Source of the DNA: an uncultured Acetatifactor sp.
Lineage (GTDB): Bacteria > Bacillota > Clostridia > Lachnospirales > Lachnospiraceae
Assembly (NCBI GenBank): GCA_910587555.1
Contig: CAJULV010000011.1
Coordinates: 1 to 58,276 of the forward strand
Length of the DNA: 58,276 nt
Direction: 5' to 3'
How positions within the stretch are numbered: the first letter of the stretch is position 1; every line of letters starts with the position of its first letter. Positions 23,575-32,983 of the stretch are shown in pieces. A program made the translations under genes and the position numbers. Below the pieces are notes generated by a model. It had not been told where the DNA came from. It ran no database searches and saw nothing but the letters and a program-made list of their open reading frames with translations.

Positions 23575-24444
23575 TCAAAATATCCGCCCTCCATACAACA
23601 GTGCAAGCATTATAAGCGCACATAGCCCGCATGATGTCAGCAGCGTTTTGTCGGATAAAATCAAAGTGGTCGGGTCCCCTTCCGAACGTCCCGAAAAGAC
23701 CAGCAGCAGATACCTTGTCACTATGAACAGGACAATCGGCACCGTGTAAACCAGGTTCGCTTCATGCGATATGGACCACAGGGAATAGAATACCATCGTC
23801 AGTCCGGCGCACATGAAAACGATCCCGTTCAGAAAATTCATCTCGTATATTTCCAGAACTCCCCGGGTTTTTCCGGACCCATGGCTGTGCAGTTCCCCCC
23901 TGCGCTTTCCGAAGGCCATAAACAGGGACAGGGATACCACCGTCAAAAACATCCAGTCCGAGACACCGTCCCTGACTATCGTTCCTCCCACCATCACACG
24001 CAATACAAATCCTGCCGCAATGCAGAAGCAGTCAATCACTACCTTGGACTTCAGCCATTTTGAATACAAAATGTTAATCAATACATAAGCCAATATCAGC
24101 AAAAAAGAAGATGCGTTCACCGAAAGAGCCAGCCCGGCTCCCGCTATCGTCAGACATATCAGCAACCCCCATGCCTGGGGAATCGATATTTGTCCCGAAG
24201 CAATGGGACGATTCTTTTTCACCGCATGGTTCCTGTCATTTTCAACGTCACTGAGGTCATTCAGCACATAGATCGCCGAAGATACCAGGCAAAAGGCCAG
24301 CGCCAGAATGACAGCCTGAATCAACCTGTTCCATTCGAACAATTCCAGAGAAAACACAATCGGGAAAAAAACAAACAGATTTTTCAGCCAGCTTTTTATT
24401 CTCATTTGCTTCAGATAGATTCTGACAGATAACCCCTTTTTCAT
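23575..24444 (-). CDS. UbiA-type polyprenyl-phosphate phosphoribosyltransferase (DPPR synthase-like)
   Basis: The 289-aa protein has about nine membrane helices and the UbiA motif NDLSDVENDR (62-71) followed by HAVKKNRPIASGQI, the extended signature of decaprenyl-phosphate phosphoribosyltransferases; the second motif is VVIDCFCIAAGFVLRVMVGG. Such enzymes join PRPP to polyprenyl phosphate, making the first intermediate for lipid-linked pentofuranose donors. In actinobacteria the next step needs an oxidase/reductase pair (DprE1/E2), which is not in this window. It follows the GT39 gene in one direction, with a repeat array of the GT39 end in between, so the product may be the sugar donor for GT-C type transferases upstream. 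Confidence 0.85.
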   Translation of the reverse strand: MKKGLSVRIYLKQMRIKSWLKNLFVFFPIVFSLELFEWNRLIQAVILALAFCLVSSAIYVLNDLSDVENDRNHAVKKNRPIASGQISIPQAWGLLICLTIAGAGLALSVNASSFLLILAYVLINILYSKWLKSKVVIDCFCIAAGFVLRVMVGGTIVRDGVSDWMFLTVVSLSLFMAFGKRRGELHSHGSGKTRGVLEIYEMNFLNGIVFMCAGLTMVFYSLWSISHEANLVYTVPIVLFIVTRYLLLVFSGRSEGDPTTLILSDKTLLTSCGLCALIMLALLYGGRIF

Positions 24445-24488
24445 ACGCCTCTCCCATATCGCCCCTCACTGCAGCAACTGACCCTGGA

Positions 24489-24600
24489 CTCATAGCCCAC
24501 TGCCCCCTACAGGTGCAGCCGACAGCCCCTGATCTCATAGCCCACCGCGCCCCTCACGGGTGCAGCTGGTATACTCTGATCTCATAGCCCACTGCCGCTC
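24489..24600. repeat. Tandem repeat of the GT39 gene 3' end (45/47 bp)
   Basis: Plus-strand units start at 24489, 24534 and 24581 with ctcatagccca. On the minus strand they encode AVGYEIRVYQLHP-stop (the real gene end), AVGYEIRGCRLHL-stop and a decayed third copy. As at the pfl locus, the last codons including the stop are repeated behind the gene, and the period is not a multiple of three. Confidence 0.8.
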
Positions 24601-26173
24601 CGCGCAGGTATCTGTAGACGCTTCTCGCCGCATACCAGATGTTCTGCAGCTCCAGAAAATGGCTGCTTGGCTTTTCCACCGGAAACAAATATACCAAATC
24701 ATAGCGTTCGTCCAGCTGCTCATAAAAGTCGGCAATCCATCCTCGTATTTCACGGTCGGACTCCAGGTAAAGGTCGCGTTGTGCGGACGATGTCATTACG
24801 AACGTAGGTGAACCACCGTATTTGTACCTCCCCGGGTCCCCTTCCTCAAACTCCCCGAACGCCCCGTAGTATCCGCCCGGATCCAAAGGCGTATTGCAAT
24901 CGTTTACGGTATTCTCATCCGTTATGCCCATTTCCGCAAATACATCCTGCAGGATAATGCGGCTGTCCGGCGCCAGGAAGCTTCCGGTAACCGCGGCTGC
25001 CCCGGCCAGCAGGCTGCACGCCGGCAGCAAAAAGAACAGGGAATATGCTGCGAGCAAATAAGCGGAGGCTTTGTCCTTCAGAAATCCCTGTACATCCTCC
25101 AGGAGATAAAAGGCTCCCACTGCCCCAAACAGGAGTCCTACCGCATAAATCGGCAGAGTATAGCGTTCCCAGTGAATTTTTAACGTAGAGACAGGTACTA
25201 TATACGCAAAAAAAGTCAGCAGGATAATCGTCGGCCTTCTATTCTTCAGAAACGATTTCACAACCCCGTATAGACTGCTCACCGTCAGCAGCAAGCCCAT
25301 ACCCACTGCCGTGGTTTTGAGATAAAAAAACAGCGTTTCCCCAAAGTTAAGGCCGTCAGCCCCCAGATGATATTGTTTATTCTGTCCTGCCATTACCTCC
25401 AGGACGGTTCTGAGATCAAGCAGCAATACAGGCGAGACAGCCAGGATCCCAAGTACAAAAAAGAGGATGGCCAGGCATCCGTTTTTTACAATCATAACGG
25501 GTTTTTTCATGTGTACTGCGCATACGGCTATAGCGATAACCACACAGCCATAAGCCCCCGGATACTTTTCACAGGCAGCCAGCGCCGCAAAGAAAGACAT
25601 CCAGAACAGCCATGATACCGACGGTTTTTTCTGATAGCAAAGCGCCGCCCACAACACGCCCATCATAAAAAACAGAAGCGGCATATCCGGTGTGATATAA
25701 TGCGAATGCTCAATGAAGGACGGGAATACCGCAAAGAGCAGCGCCGCGAACAAAGCCTGCTTCCTGCCCCAGAAAAGGCCGATCAGGTAGGCCAGAATAA
25801 CCGTCCCCACCCCAAAAAGGGCAGTCAGGACACGGGATGCCGTGGTAAATAATGCGAAATTCCCATAATAATTATGTGAAAAATCGTCTTCTCCCCGGGG
25901 TGCAAAATACAGCTCCTGTATCCCTACATATAAAAGCGTATTTATTTTAATCGAAACATGGTTTGGCCTGTAGTAGTCATGCACCTCAAAGTCACGGTTC
26001 AAGGCACACTGATACGCCTGCGAGAAAATAAGCCCCTCGTCCGGATGCAGGTCACTATGCGGCATTCCCCAGTCCGCACCTACAATACGCAGCAGCAAAG
26101 CCAGGGCTATTATCAGAACCGGCATAATAAAGTACAGGCGGCCGGCTTTCTCTTTAAACGCTGTAAGTTTCAT
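24554..26173 (-). CDS. GT39-type membrane glycosyltransferase (PMT/ArnT-like)
   Basis: From MKLTAFKEKAGRLYF (ATG at 26173, aggaggtgcca) the protein has 539 aa. It has an N-terminal signal-anchor helix and about a dozen membrane helices, with the catalytic loop HSDLHPDEG (39-47), whose Asp/Glu are the expected catalytic acids of GT-C enzymes, and SFIEHSHYITPDMPLLFF in a later loop. It would transfer a sugar from a polyprenyl-phosphate donor to an acceptor outside the membrane. The C-terminal part is a soluble domain. It lies between DUF6020 (38 nt) and the UbiA-type enzyme. Confidence 0.85.
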   Translation of the reverse strand: MKLTAFKEKAGRLYFIMPVLIIALALLLRIVGADWGMPHSDLHPDEGLIFSQAYQCALNRDFEVHDYYRPNHVSIKINTLLYVGIQELYFAPRGEDDFSHNYYGNFALFTTASRVLTALFGVGTVILAYLIGLFWGRKQALFAALLFAVFPSFIEHSHYITPDMPLLFFMMGVLWAALCYQKKPSVSWLFWMSFFAALAACEKYPGAYGCVVIAIAVCAVHMKKPVMIVKNGCLAILFFVLGILAVSPVLLLDLRTVLEVMAGQNKQYHLGADGLNFGETLFFYLKTTAVGMGLLLTVSSLYGVVKSFLKNRRPTIILLTFFAYIVPVSTLKIHWERYTLPIYAVGLLFGAVGAFYLLEDVQGFLKDKASAYLLAAYSLFFLLPACSLLAGAAAVTGSFLAPDSRIILQDVFAEMGITDENTVNDCNTPLDPGGYYGAFGEFEEGDPGRYKYGGSPTFVMTSSAQRDLYLESDREIRGWIADFYEQLDERYDLVYLFPVEKPSSHFLELQNIWYAARSVYRYLRGAAVGYEIRVYQLHP

Positions 26174-26210
26174 TGGCACCTCCTGCGCGCTCCGGCACGC
26201 ATGTCAGTCT

Positions 26211-27932
26211 TCACGACTCCAAGTTTCCCCAAATGCAGATAAAGGTAAGCGGCAGCATCAAATAAAAAGGCCATGCATACCGAAACGAAGATATGGGTGA
26301 AAGTATCATGATACCGTATTGTGCTGTCAAAGGCAAAAAAAGAGGCAGCACTTTGGTAAAAAATCCCCGCTTTTTCCATGCCAGTGCCAACCCGTAGAGC
26401 AAAAACCAAAGCGTGAATCCGGGGACAAAAAACAATCTCAAAACAGGTGTTTTACGCCAGAAACCGGAATTGCAGACACTCTCGTAATACTTTTTCAGGA
26501 TTTGGGAATCCCATATGGTTTTACGCTCCAGGGGTTCCGCAAACATCTCCGGCGGATAATTCTCGTACATCACATATGAGAATTCATAATAACCGGGATA
26601 CCAATACCCCAGAGAGTTCGACAAAAAAGCCGCCAAATACTCTTTTGAAAACTGTTTTCCTGTCTGCAGATAGAATTTCCAGAAAGCAATGGGATCCTCC
26701 TCATAGCGCTCCGAATAGAAACAGGCTTTGGCGGGATCCGCACAGAACGGTAAATATGCGCGGCCGGAGGGCGGTTCCCTCCATTCCAGGTTGTCAATAT
26801 AATATGACATCCGTTCCGTTTGTTCCTCTGTCAGTACATCCGCTCTCATGACGGCAACACGCTGCAGCTGCTGAATGGGTACGCTCAGCGCCTCCCGTAC
26901 CTGCCCCTGGGCTATCCCAAACGCGTCAAAGACAGGTCCTGTATAAATTTTGAACAGAACGACCGGCAGCAAAATTGCCGCAGTAAGCGCAAGATACGCT
27001 TTCTGCTCCTTCGTCCGGCGGCCCCATACCTGCTTATACCCGCCAAGGTTTGCCGTTTCCCCCGGCTCACCGGCAGAAAGCGCCTTGAAACCGCGGCAAA
27101 TTTGCCCGCTCTTGAGTACAAGCAGGCCGGCAAAACAAAATACATAGATGTGAATGCCGTTATTCCTGAACGCGCACATCAGGAAACCGATAAGCGGCAG
27201 AAAAATAAAATTCACCTTTCGCCGGGAATATTCTGCCGGATTCACTGCAATTTCCGTAAAATGACAGACAAACAATACCAGGAACGCAGCATGCAGGTTG
27301 TCCTTTATGATGGTTACGGACAAGCATGCATTCATATACCAAAACGCAGAGAGCAGTGCGGTAAGTATGACCAACAGAATGGGAACTTTCTTTTTCTTCA
27401 GCAAAAAGACAAGTCGGGTAAGAGCATAGCTCAAAATCAGCATCTGCAGAAACGTCAGCAGACCGATTCCATACTCATAACCGGAAAATAAGGTATCTCC
27501 CGCTTCCATAAAGAATCGTATGAGCCATGTATGTAAGACAGGATGATGATTATTCGTAATCTCGCCGAGCGCGCTGCCCACCTGCGAAATCATATCATAA
27601 GACAGAACGCCCGGATATAAGACAAGCCAGGCAGGCATCCATGCCGCAAAAATGAACGCCCAGACAGAAAAAAAAAGCCGACGGCTCCCAACCCTGTCAA
27701 GATACCTGTTAAGATGCCGGGATATGCGTCCCTTTCCCGCGCATAATTGCAGCCGCGGCATAAGGAAAAAAATCAAAAAATTAACTGCCGCGCATACGAT
27801 GAAACACAGCACAAAAGCAAAAAACATAGAGGAATCAAATCCCATCTCCTGAGCCGCCGTCGCAGGTCCAGCTACCGTATACGCAATACTATATAAAAGC
27901 GCAAGTAAAAAGGCAAAGAACATACCCGTCAT
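26211..27932 (-). CDS. DUF6020-type multi-pass membrane protein (GT-C-like)
   Basis: The 573-aa protein starts MTGMFFAFLLALLYSIAYTVAG behind ggaggaacgtaa and has about 12-14 hydrophobic helices. Motifs include LVLYPGVLSYDMISQVGSALG, NNHHPVLHTWLIRFFM and SVTIIKDNLHAAFLVLF; the NHHPVxHT and GxxSYDxxSQ patterns fit the DUF6020 family of Firmicutes, thought to be GT-C glycosyltransferases. It is first of the three-gene cluster with GT39 and the UbiA-type enzyme. Acceptor and sugar are unknown. Confidence 0.75.
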   Translation of the reverse strand: MTGMFFAFLLALLYSIAYTVAGPATAAQEMGFDSSMFFAFVLCFIVCAAVNFLIFFLMPRLQLCAGKGRISRHLNRYLDRVGSRRLFFSVWAFIFAAWMPAWLVLYPGVLSYDMISQVGSALGEITNNHHPVLHTWLIRFFMEAGDTLFSGYEYGIGLLTFLQMLILSYALTRLVFLLKKKKVPILLVILTALLSAFWYMNACLSVTIIKDNLHAAFLVLFVCHFTEIAVNPAEYSRRKVNFIFLPLIGFLMCAFRNNGIHIYVFCFAGLLVLKSGQICRGFKALSAGEPGETANLGGYKQVWGRRTKEQKAYLALTAAILLPVVLFKIYTGPVFDAFGIAQGQVREALSVPIQQLQRVAVMRADVLTEEQTERMSYYIDNLEWREPPSGRAYLPFCADPAKACFYSERYEEDPIAFWKFYLQTGKQFSKEYLAAFLSNSLGYWYPGYYEFSYVMYENYPPEMFAEPLERKTIWDSQILKKYYESVCNSGFWRKTPVLRLFFVPGFTLWFLLYGLALAWKKRGFFTKVLPLFLPLTAQYGIMILSPISSFRYAWPFYLMLPLTFICIWGNLES

Positions 27933-28027
27933 TTACGTTCCTCCAATTTCGGCATAGTCGAGTACCTGACCCGCGCCCTTACGGTACGGTCCCCTGCTCC
28001 TGACCGCGCCGCTTTTCACGCAGCCGG

Positions 28028-28552
28028 TCAGATTCCGTAAGTGTCATAAAGTGTAATGATATTCTCCTGGGCGTCATACATGGTAATGGCTCCGCAGTCT
28101 GCCGGGAGTACTACCGCAAATGGTTCCTCCGGATCCACGCTGATGACCTTCTCTCCCTCATTGTTGTCAACCACAATTTTGCACACACCGTCCTCGTTCA
28201 TGGAGAGCAGCGCAATCCCCTTGTCCTCAAATACGATTCCCTTCACGCTGTCTGTCACATAAGGGTCACAGCCGCCCTGACGGTAAAAATAGCCGAAAGA
28301 AAAGCCTTCCCTGCTCAGATAAATGGAATAGGCACAGTCATCCTTCTCCTCATCATAGAAAAGCATGGCGCACATGTCGTCATTGACAGCCTGCGCCACT
28401 TCCCAGCCGTTCTTAATCTCCTGATTCTCCCTGGCATCCTCTTCCAGCCTGCCTGCCGATACCCCCAGCACATCTGCCTGCCATACAATCAAAAATCCCA
28501 ACAGGATAATCAATACAATTCCCAACAGTACGGGTACTTTCTCTGCTTTCAC
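28028..28552 (-). CDS. Membrane-anchored protein of unknown function
   Basis: The 174-aa protein begins at a GTG with a perfect site (aggaggttaaac). One N-terminal membrane helix (about 8-28, VPVLLGIVLIILLGFLIVWQA) is followed by an acidic, probably external, beta-rich domain with DDMCAMLFYDEEKDDCAYSIYLSREGFSFGYFYRQGG and IVVDNNEGEKVISVDPEEPFAVVLPADCGAITMYDAQ. No known family recognised. A consensus-like promoter lies upstream, so it is transcribed on its own. Confidence 0.8.
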   Translation of the reverse strand: MKAEKVPVLLGIVLIILLGFLIVWQADVLGVSAGRLEEDARENQEIKNGWEVAQAVNDDMCAMLFYDEEKDDCAYSIYLSREGFSFGYFYRQGGCDPYVTDSVKGIVFEDKGIALLSMNEDGVCKIVVDNNEGEKVISVDPEEPFAVVLPADCGAITMYDAQENIITLYDTYGI

Positions 28553-28625
28553 GTTTAACCTCCTAATTAAGCCGCCGCGCAGGGACTCTAACGCCGAAGT
28601 TTTTTAATTTGGCAAATTTTTAGAT

Positions 28626-28654
28626 ATTATACCATATTTTTCCATATCCGTCCA
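28626..28654 (-). promoter_or_regulatory. Sigma-A promoter of the GTG-start membrane protein
   Basis: Minus strand: TGGACG (28649-28654), 17-nt spacer, TATAAT (28626-28631), about 75 nt before the GTG start. Confidence 0.75.
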
Positions 28655-28694
28655 CCTTAAAAAGACACGTGGCTTTCGTTTCCTACAGTATTCC

Positions 28695-31223
28695 CTATCC
28701 TGCCTTTCTGTACGTAATAAACTGGTTTCCATTTTCTTCAAACCATTCCGCGGAGTCATTCATTCCCATTTTGTCAATTGTCCCGGTCCGCGGGTCCAGA
28801 ATACCCGTATTGTATTCGTTAAATCCCACCAGCAGCACGGCGGATCCGTCCTCCAGCAGCGCCAGAACAGGAATGTCCATATTTACATAATACAGCACCG
28901 TATCCAGGCGGCATCCCTTCAGGTCCAGTACGGCGGCATCCATCAGATTTTCTTCCAGAATCTGAATGACATCTTCTCCTCTGTCCAGAAGAAACTGGGT
29001 GTTCCTGCTGATACCTTCATATTCCAGCATGGTATCAAGACACACTGCCAGCGCGCTTTTCTCCTCCGTTGCTGCCGCTTCCTGAATGGCCATAATCTGG
29101 TTTCTGGCCGCCCTGATTCCTCTCGCCCAGACACGTTCCCCGTTTTCGTCCACCACAGTGCCTGCCACGGCATCGGCCAGGCTCACCGCGCCTCCCGGAG
29201 ACACGAAAATCCCCGCAACACCATAAGGTCCAAACACATAATACGCGGCATTCTCCCTGTCGTCCGGAAGCTGTATTCTTCTTCCCCCCTCATACACCAC
29301 TTCCATGGGGGTCAGGATTTGGACCGTCTTGCTGTCTATCGTCTTGCGAAGCTGTATTTCCACATATCGCTCGTAACGTTCCGTATCCACTGCCACGATT
29401 ACGTTTTCTCCGCTTTCGGGTTCCATATTATTGGTGATGTGTTCCTGCGCCGTCTCCTGATATTCCCCCGATTCCAGGCGCCTCACCCGTTCCAGGGTAA
29501 TCTGGTTGTCCTCCACGATGCATTCCGTCACATAGATATCCGCCTGTCCGTATTCCTCCAGCAGCTCGCCGGCGGCATTGCAGATACAGATTTTATACAT
29601 GGGGAAAAAAACGCTGCCGGAACTCTCCTTGCGCACATCCGCTTCATATGCCACACCATATATAATGTCCTCATCCATAAAACCCAGCGGCCTGATAACC
29701 TCCCCATCTCCCGCGGATATGGTCTTGCGGGTATCATTGCCCAGATTTCTGATCTCCAGCGCCTTACTGTGATATATGTCATCCCCCTGGGTCCACACCG
29801 CAATCCTCTGGCTCTCCGAAACCTGAAGCCCGTCATCCTGGACGATCTCCAGCATCCTGGAATAGGTCCGCCCTGCCAGGTCTACCCCGTACACGCAGTT
29901 GTTCAGTACCAAATACAGCTTCTGTTCCCGGTTCAGGTACAAAAGCCGGCTCATCTCGGCATCCAGAACCGAATATATCCTGTCATAAGGTATATAGAGC
30001 AGTTCCTCTATGGTATTCTGCGCACTGTTATGCGTGTAAAGCTGGATTCCCACTTCTCCCTCATGCCGTCCCCGGTTCATGTAACCATAGACGGCAAACT
30101 GCACATTTCCCCCCTCATCCACATCCAGAATCCGTATCCCGTGCCGCCCGTACATGGCCCGGGCATCTGCGTTTTCTTCGTCATAAAAACTGAAAATCAG
30201 AGTCAGCTTATTGGTGGTTACATTGTAGCTGAGCAGCCTTCCCTCCGCCTCAAACACAATTATATTTCCGTCTTCGCTCTCTGTCATCTGCACATCCGTC
30301 CCCGTGATTCCCAGCAATATCTTATCGTTGAAGCAAAGCTGCTCCACATCAGGAATCTGGGACATGGTACGCTCGTAGTCCAGCAGATACATTCTGTCGG
30401 CGGTGTATCGGACACGATAGTATTCTTCTACATTATAATAAACTATATTTTTCCCTTCCGAAGTGTATACAATGTAATCCAAAAGAAGGGAAGCCGTCTG
30501 GGAAGAAATTTCCGTCAGACGTATTGTAGGGCTTCCAGCCTCCTGCACATCCAGATCTCCCCAGGTAATCTGGCGGAAACTGCTGTGAATATTGACTTTG
30601 TGGAAAGAGCTGTTATCCTCCAGCCTGGAATTGGTTTCCAAATATTTTGTCAGCTCCCTGGCCGCCTCCCTGTCATAGAGCTTCTCGTGAAAATCCCGGC
30701 AGAATGCCAGTTTTTCCGCCGCATACAGCTCACTGCTCCAGCGCACCCTGGTATAATAAGAGGCTTCTCTGCCGTCTGCAAGGCTCAGGATGATTTTCAG
30801 TGCATAATCCGTATCCCGCTCAATCAGGTCTTTCAGAACAATCGTTCCTCTGATCCGCCCCGTTTCAACCTGCAGTTCCTTGATCTCCGTATTCTCAATC
30901 AGCCTGGAGCCGTCCGCACTGCGCACCTCCACGGAAACCCCTTCCACGATTTCCCCGTATGTGTCCACCACAAAACCGGTGTCCCGTCCCTCTCCCAGAA
31001 CAGTCACCGATTCCCTCTGAAAGGCGATATCCGTATCCGCCAGATACCCGTGCAGCCGGTTGTATTCCGTCCCTTCCAGTACCATGGTCACCAGGGGAAG
31101 GCTGGCCGGCGGCATCTCCATGGTCAGGTTGTCATGTCCCTGGTTCATCAGCTTACTGACTACCACCAGAGAGATCAAAAAGACCAGGCAAAAAACGGTT
31201 AGTTTGATGACGCTTTTTTTCAT
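28695..31223 (-). CDS. Large envelope protein with a degenerate C39-like C-terminal domain
   Basis: The 842-aa protein has one N-terminal membrane helix (about 5-26) and then a long external part. The first half is beta-rich with a TGFVVDTYGEIVEGVSVEVRSADGSRLIEN stretch resembling Ig-like or carboxypeptidase-regulatory folds; the middle (about 300-560) has repeated blade-like segments (ILGITGTDVQMTESEDGNIIVFEAEGRLLSY). The end (about 710-835) resembles a C39 papain fold: LAVCLDTMLEYEGIS, ... DIPVLALLEDGSAVLLVGFNEYNTGILDPRTG. The histidine expected in the GHxVxVxG strand is missing, so it is probably a non-catalytic binding domain. Its ATG overlaps the methyltransferase stop by four bases. Not assigned to a named family. 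Confidence 0.75.
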   Translation of the reverse strand: MKKSVIKLTVFCLVFLISLVVVSKLMNQGHDNLTMEMPPASLPLVTMVLEGTEYNRLHGYLADTDIAFQRESVTVLGEGRDTGFVVDTYGEIVEGVSVEVRSADGSRLIENTEIKELQVETGRIRGTIVLKDLIERDTDYALKIILSLADGREASYYTRVRWSSELYAAEKLAFCRDFHEKLYDREAARELTKYLETNSRLEDNSSFHKVNIHSSFRQITWGDLDVQEAGSPTIRLTEISSQTASLLLDYIVYTSEGKNIVYYNVEEYYRVRYTADRMYLLDYERTMSQIPDVEQLCFNDKILLGITGTDVQMTESEDGNIIVFEAEGRLLSYNVTTNKLTLIFSFYDEENADARAMYGRHGIRILDVDEGGNVQFAVYGYMNRGRHEGEVGIQLYTHNSAQNTIEELLYIPYDRIYSVLDAEMSRLLYLNREQKLYLVLNNCVYGVDLAGRTYSRMLEIVQDDGLQVSESQRIAVWTQGDDIYHSKALEIRNLGNDTRKTISAGDGEVIRPLGFMDEDIIYGVAYEADVRKESSGSVFFPMYKICICNAAGELLEEYGQADIYVTECIVEDNQITLERVRRLESGEYQETAQEHITNNMEPESGENVIVAVDTERYERYVEIQLRKTIDSKTVQILTPMEVVYEGGRRIQLPDDRENAAYYVFGPYGVAGIFVSPGGAVSLADAVAGTVVDENGERVWARGIRAARNQIMAIQEAAATEEKSALAVCLDTMLEYEGISRNTQFLLDRGEDVIQILEENLMDAAVLDLKGCRLDTVLYYVNMDIPVLALLEDGSAVLLVGFNEYNTGILDPRTGTIDKMGMNDSAEWFEENGNQFITYRKAG

Positions 31224-32392
31224 AGAAGCTCCTTCAAAGTGGGATTTACCTGCAAAAATTCCATCAGCCTGTCAGCCGCCAGACGATTTTCCTCATTGTA
31301 TACATTTTTCCCGGGACGCATCCCTGCCTTTTTTACCCCGCGGATCATCAGATTCTTCGGCGTGTGTTCCATATCGATAAATTCCAGTACCTGGACTTCG
31401 TATCCTTTTTCCTCCAGCAAATCGGCACGCAGGGCATCTGTAATCAACGCTGCCATGCGTTCCTTGAGTATCCCGTATTTCAATACCGGCTGCAGCATAT
31501 CACATCGAATCTGCCCGTTCAGCTCGTGCTGGCAGCAGGGAACCGCCAGGATAACGGAAGCTCCCCATTTTACCGCCTTTTCCAGGGCATAATCCGTCGC
31601 CCTGTCACAGGCATGGAGGGAAACCACCATGTCCACGCTGTCCGCACCGCTGTAGCTGCTGATATCCCCCTCCTGAAAGTCCAGACCGTCATAATGCAGC
31701 TTCTCCGCCAGCTCACTGCAATGCTTTATCACATCCGCCTTCAGGTCCAGGCCGGTAACCTGGATGTCCCTGCCCTCCAGCCGCCCCAGATAATAGTACA
31801 TGGCAAAGGTCAGATATGACTTCCCGCAGCCGAAATCCACGATGCGGATTGTGCGGCCGGAGGGAAGCCTGTCCAAAATATCCCTGATAAATTCCAGGTA
31901 GCGGTTAATCTGACGAAATTTATCATATTTTGCCCTGACGATCCGTCCGTCCGGTGTCTGTACTCCCAGTTCCACCAGAAAATCCACCGGCTGTCCCTCC
32001 TGCAGAATATACTGCTTTGTGCGGTTGTGAGACAAGTCGGCGGTCTTTTTCCTCTGTTCTTCTGTATGTTTGCAGTTCCTGTATTTTATGGCAATCTTTC
32101 CTTTTTTACTCACCAGCACGGTGGCTTCCCTTGTACCGCTGCCCATCTGCGCCTGGCGAAAGCAGTTTTCCATATAATCTGCCAGGCGTCCCAGCATTTC
32201 TTCCTGCGCATGGTTTGAATGATATACCTTATTCTCCCGATAAAGTGTCTCCTGAAAATAAAGTTCCCCTCTGATCAGTACGGGGCGCACCTTTACCTTC
32301 GCTGCCCTTGCGGCATCTCTTGTATTACTGAGTACTATCTGTATTAAATCCTGATCCAGCATCTGCCGGAAAAGTTCTCTTAGTTCATCCAT
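31220..32392 (-). CDS. METTL25-like SAM-dependent methyltransferase
   Basis: From MDELRELFRQML (ATG at 32392; a TTG at 32413 would add seven residues) the protein has 390 aa. The SAM-binding motif I is IRIVDFGCGKSYLTFAMYYYL, motif II VTGLDLKADVI, then VSLHACDRATDYAL and AVPCCQHELNGQ, a combination typical of the METTL25/RRNAD1 family. The substrate is not known for bacterial members. The N-terminal 150 residues are a basic domain. It is translationally coupled to the envelope protein downstream. Start uncertain by seven residues. Confidence 0.85.
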   Translation of the reverse strand: MDELRELFRQMLDQDLIQIVLSNTRDAARAAKVKVRPVLIRGELYFQETLYRENKVYHSNHAQEEMLGRLADYMENCFRQAQMGSGTREATVLVSKKGKIAIKYRNCKHTEEQRKKTADLSHNRTKQYILQEGQPVDFLVELGVQTPDGRIVRAKYDKFRQINRYLEFIRDILDRLPSGRTIRIVDFGCGKSYLTFAMYYYLGRLEGRDIQVTGLDLKADVIKHCSELAEKLHYDGLDFQEGDISSYSGADSVDMVVSLHACDRATDYALEKAVKWGASVILAVPCCQHELNGQIRCDMLQPVLKYGILKERMAALITDALRADLLEEKGYEVQVLEFIDMEHTPKNLMIRGVKKAGMRPGKNVYNEENRLAADRLMEFLQVNPTLKELL

Positions 32393-32491
32393 ATATTCCG
32401 TCTCTGTCTTCAAATCGTTTCCCGTTCTGATTCACCATATCGTTTCATCCCAAAAGAAATTCCTGAACCAGTATCCTTTATCTTATGGGCT

Positions 32492-32899
32492 TTACTGTAA
32501 CAGACAATAATTTCCCCTGCGCCCCCCATGGCGGCGCTTATATACCTCATTAAACAGCAGCACCTGTATCATCTCCTCCCCAGGCGCCTGTTCTTCTTCC
32601 TTTTCCAAAATCTTACAGATTGATTTTACCAGGGCAAGCAGGCTGTATCTGTCCGGATATTCGTCATAGATCATACTGCCCTCATAGTCCGCTTTATCCA
32701 AAACGTCCGCTATCCTCTTCTGATAGCGTTTCACATCACCCGGGTACATCTGCTGCAGGTACTCCAAATCCTGTATCAGTTCCCTCTCTTTGCCCGGTCC
32801 CAGATATCCCGGATACGTCATATAAAAAGGAAGGGGCCCTTTCCAGCCCCTCGCCTCATTTTCCGGCAACGGCTGCAACAGCTTAGAATGAAATTCCAT
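32492..32899 (-). CDS. Hypothetical protein, Lachnospiraceae-type
   Basis: The 135-aa protein starts MEFHSKLLQPLPENEARGWKGPLPFYMTYPGYLGPGKERELIQDLEYLQQMYPGDVKRYQKRIADVLDKADYEGSMIYDEYPDRYSLLALVKSI. It is soluble, helical and acidic, with no signal peptide. Two short motifs, PFYMTYPGYLGPG and GSMIYDEYPDR, look conserved in design. It follows atpC by 84 nt with no clear terminator, so it may be co-transcribed with the ATP synthase operon. Function unknown. Confidence 0.7.
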   Translation of the reverse strand: MEFHSKLLQPLPENEARGWKGPLPFYMTYPGYLGPGKERELIQDLEYLQQMYPGDVKRYQKRIADVLDKADYEGSMIYDEYPDRYSLLALVKSICKILEKEEEQAPGEEMIQVLLFNEVYKRRHGGRRGNYCLLQ

Positions 32900-32983
32900 A
32901 CGTTTTTCTCTCTGTTTTTTAACAGCATATGCGCGTTTTCATCTAATTGTTACCGGAAAATATCAAAATTCCGTTCTCAGATC

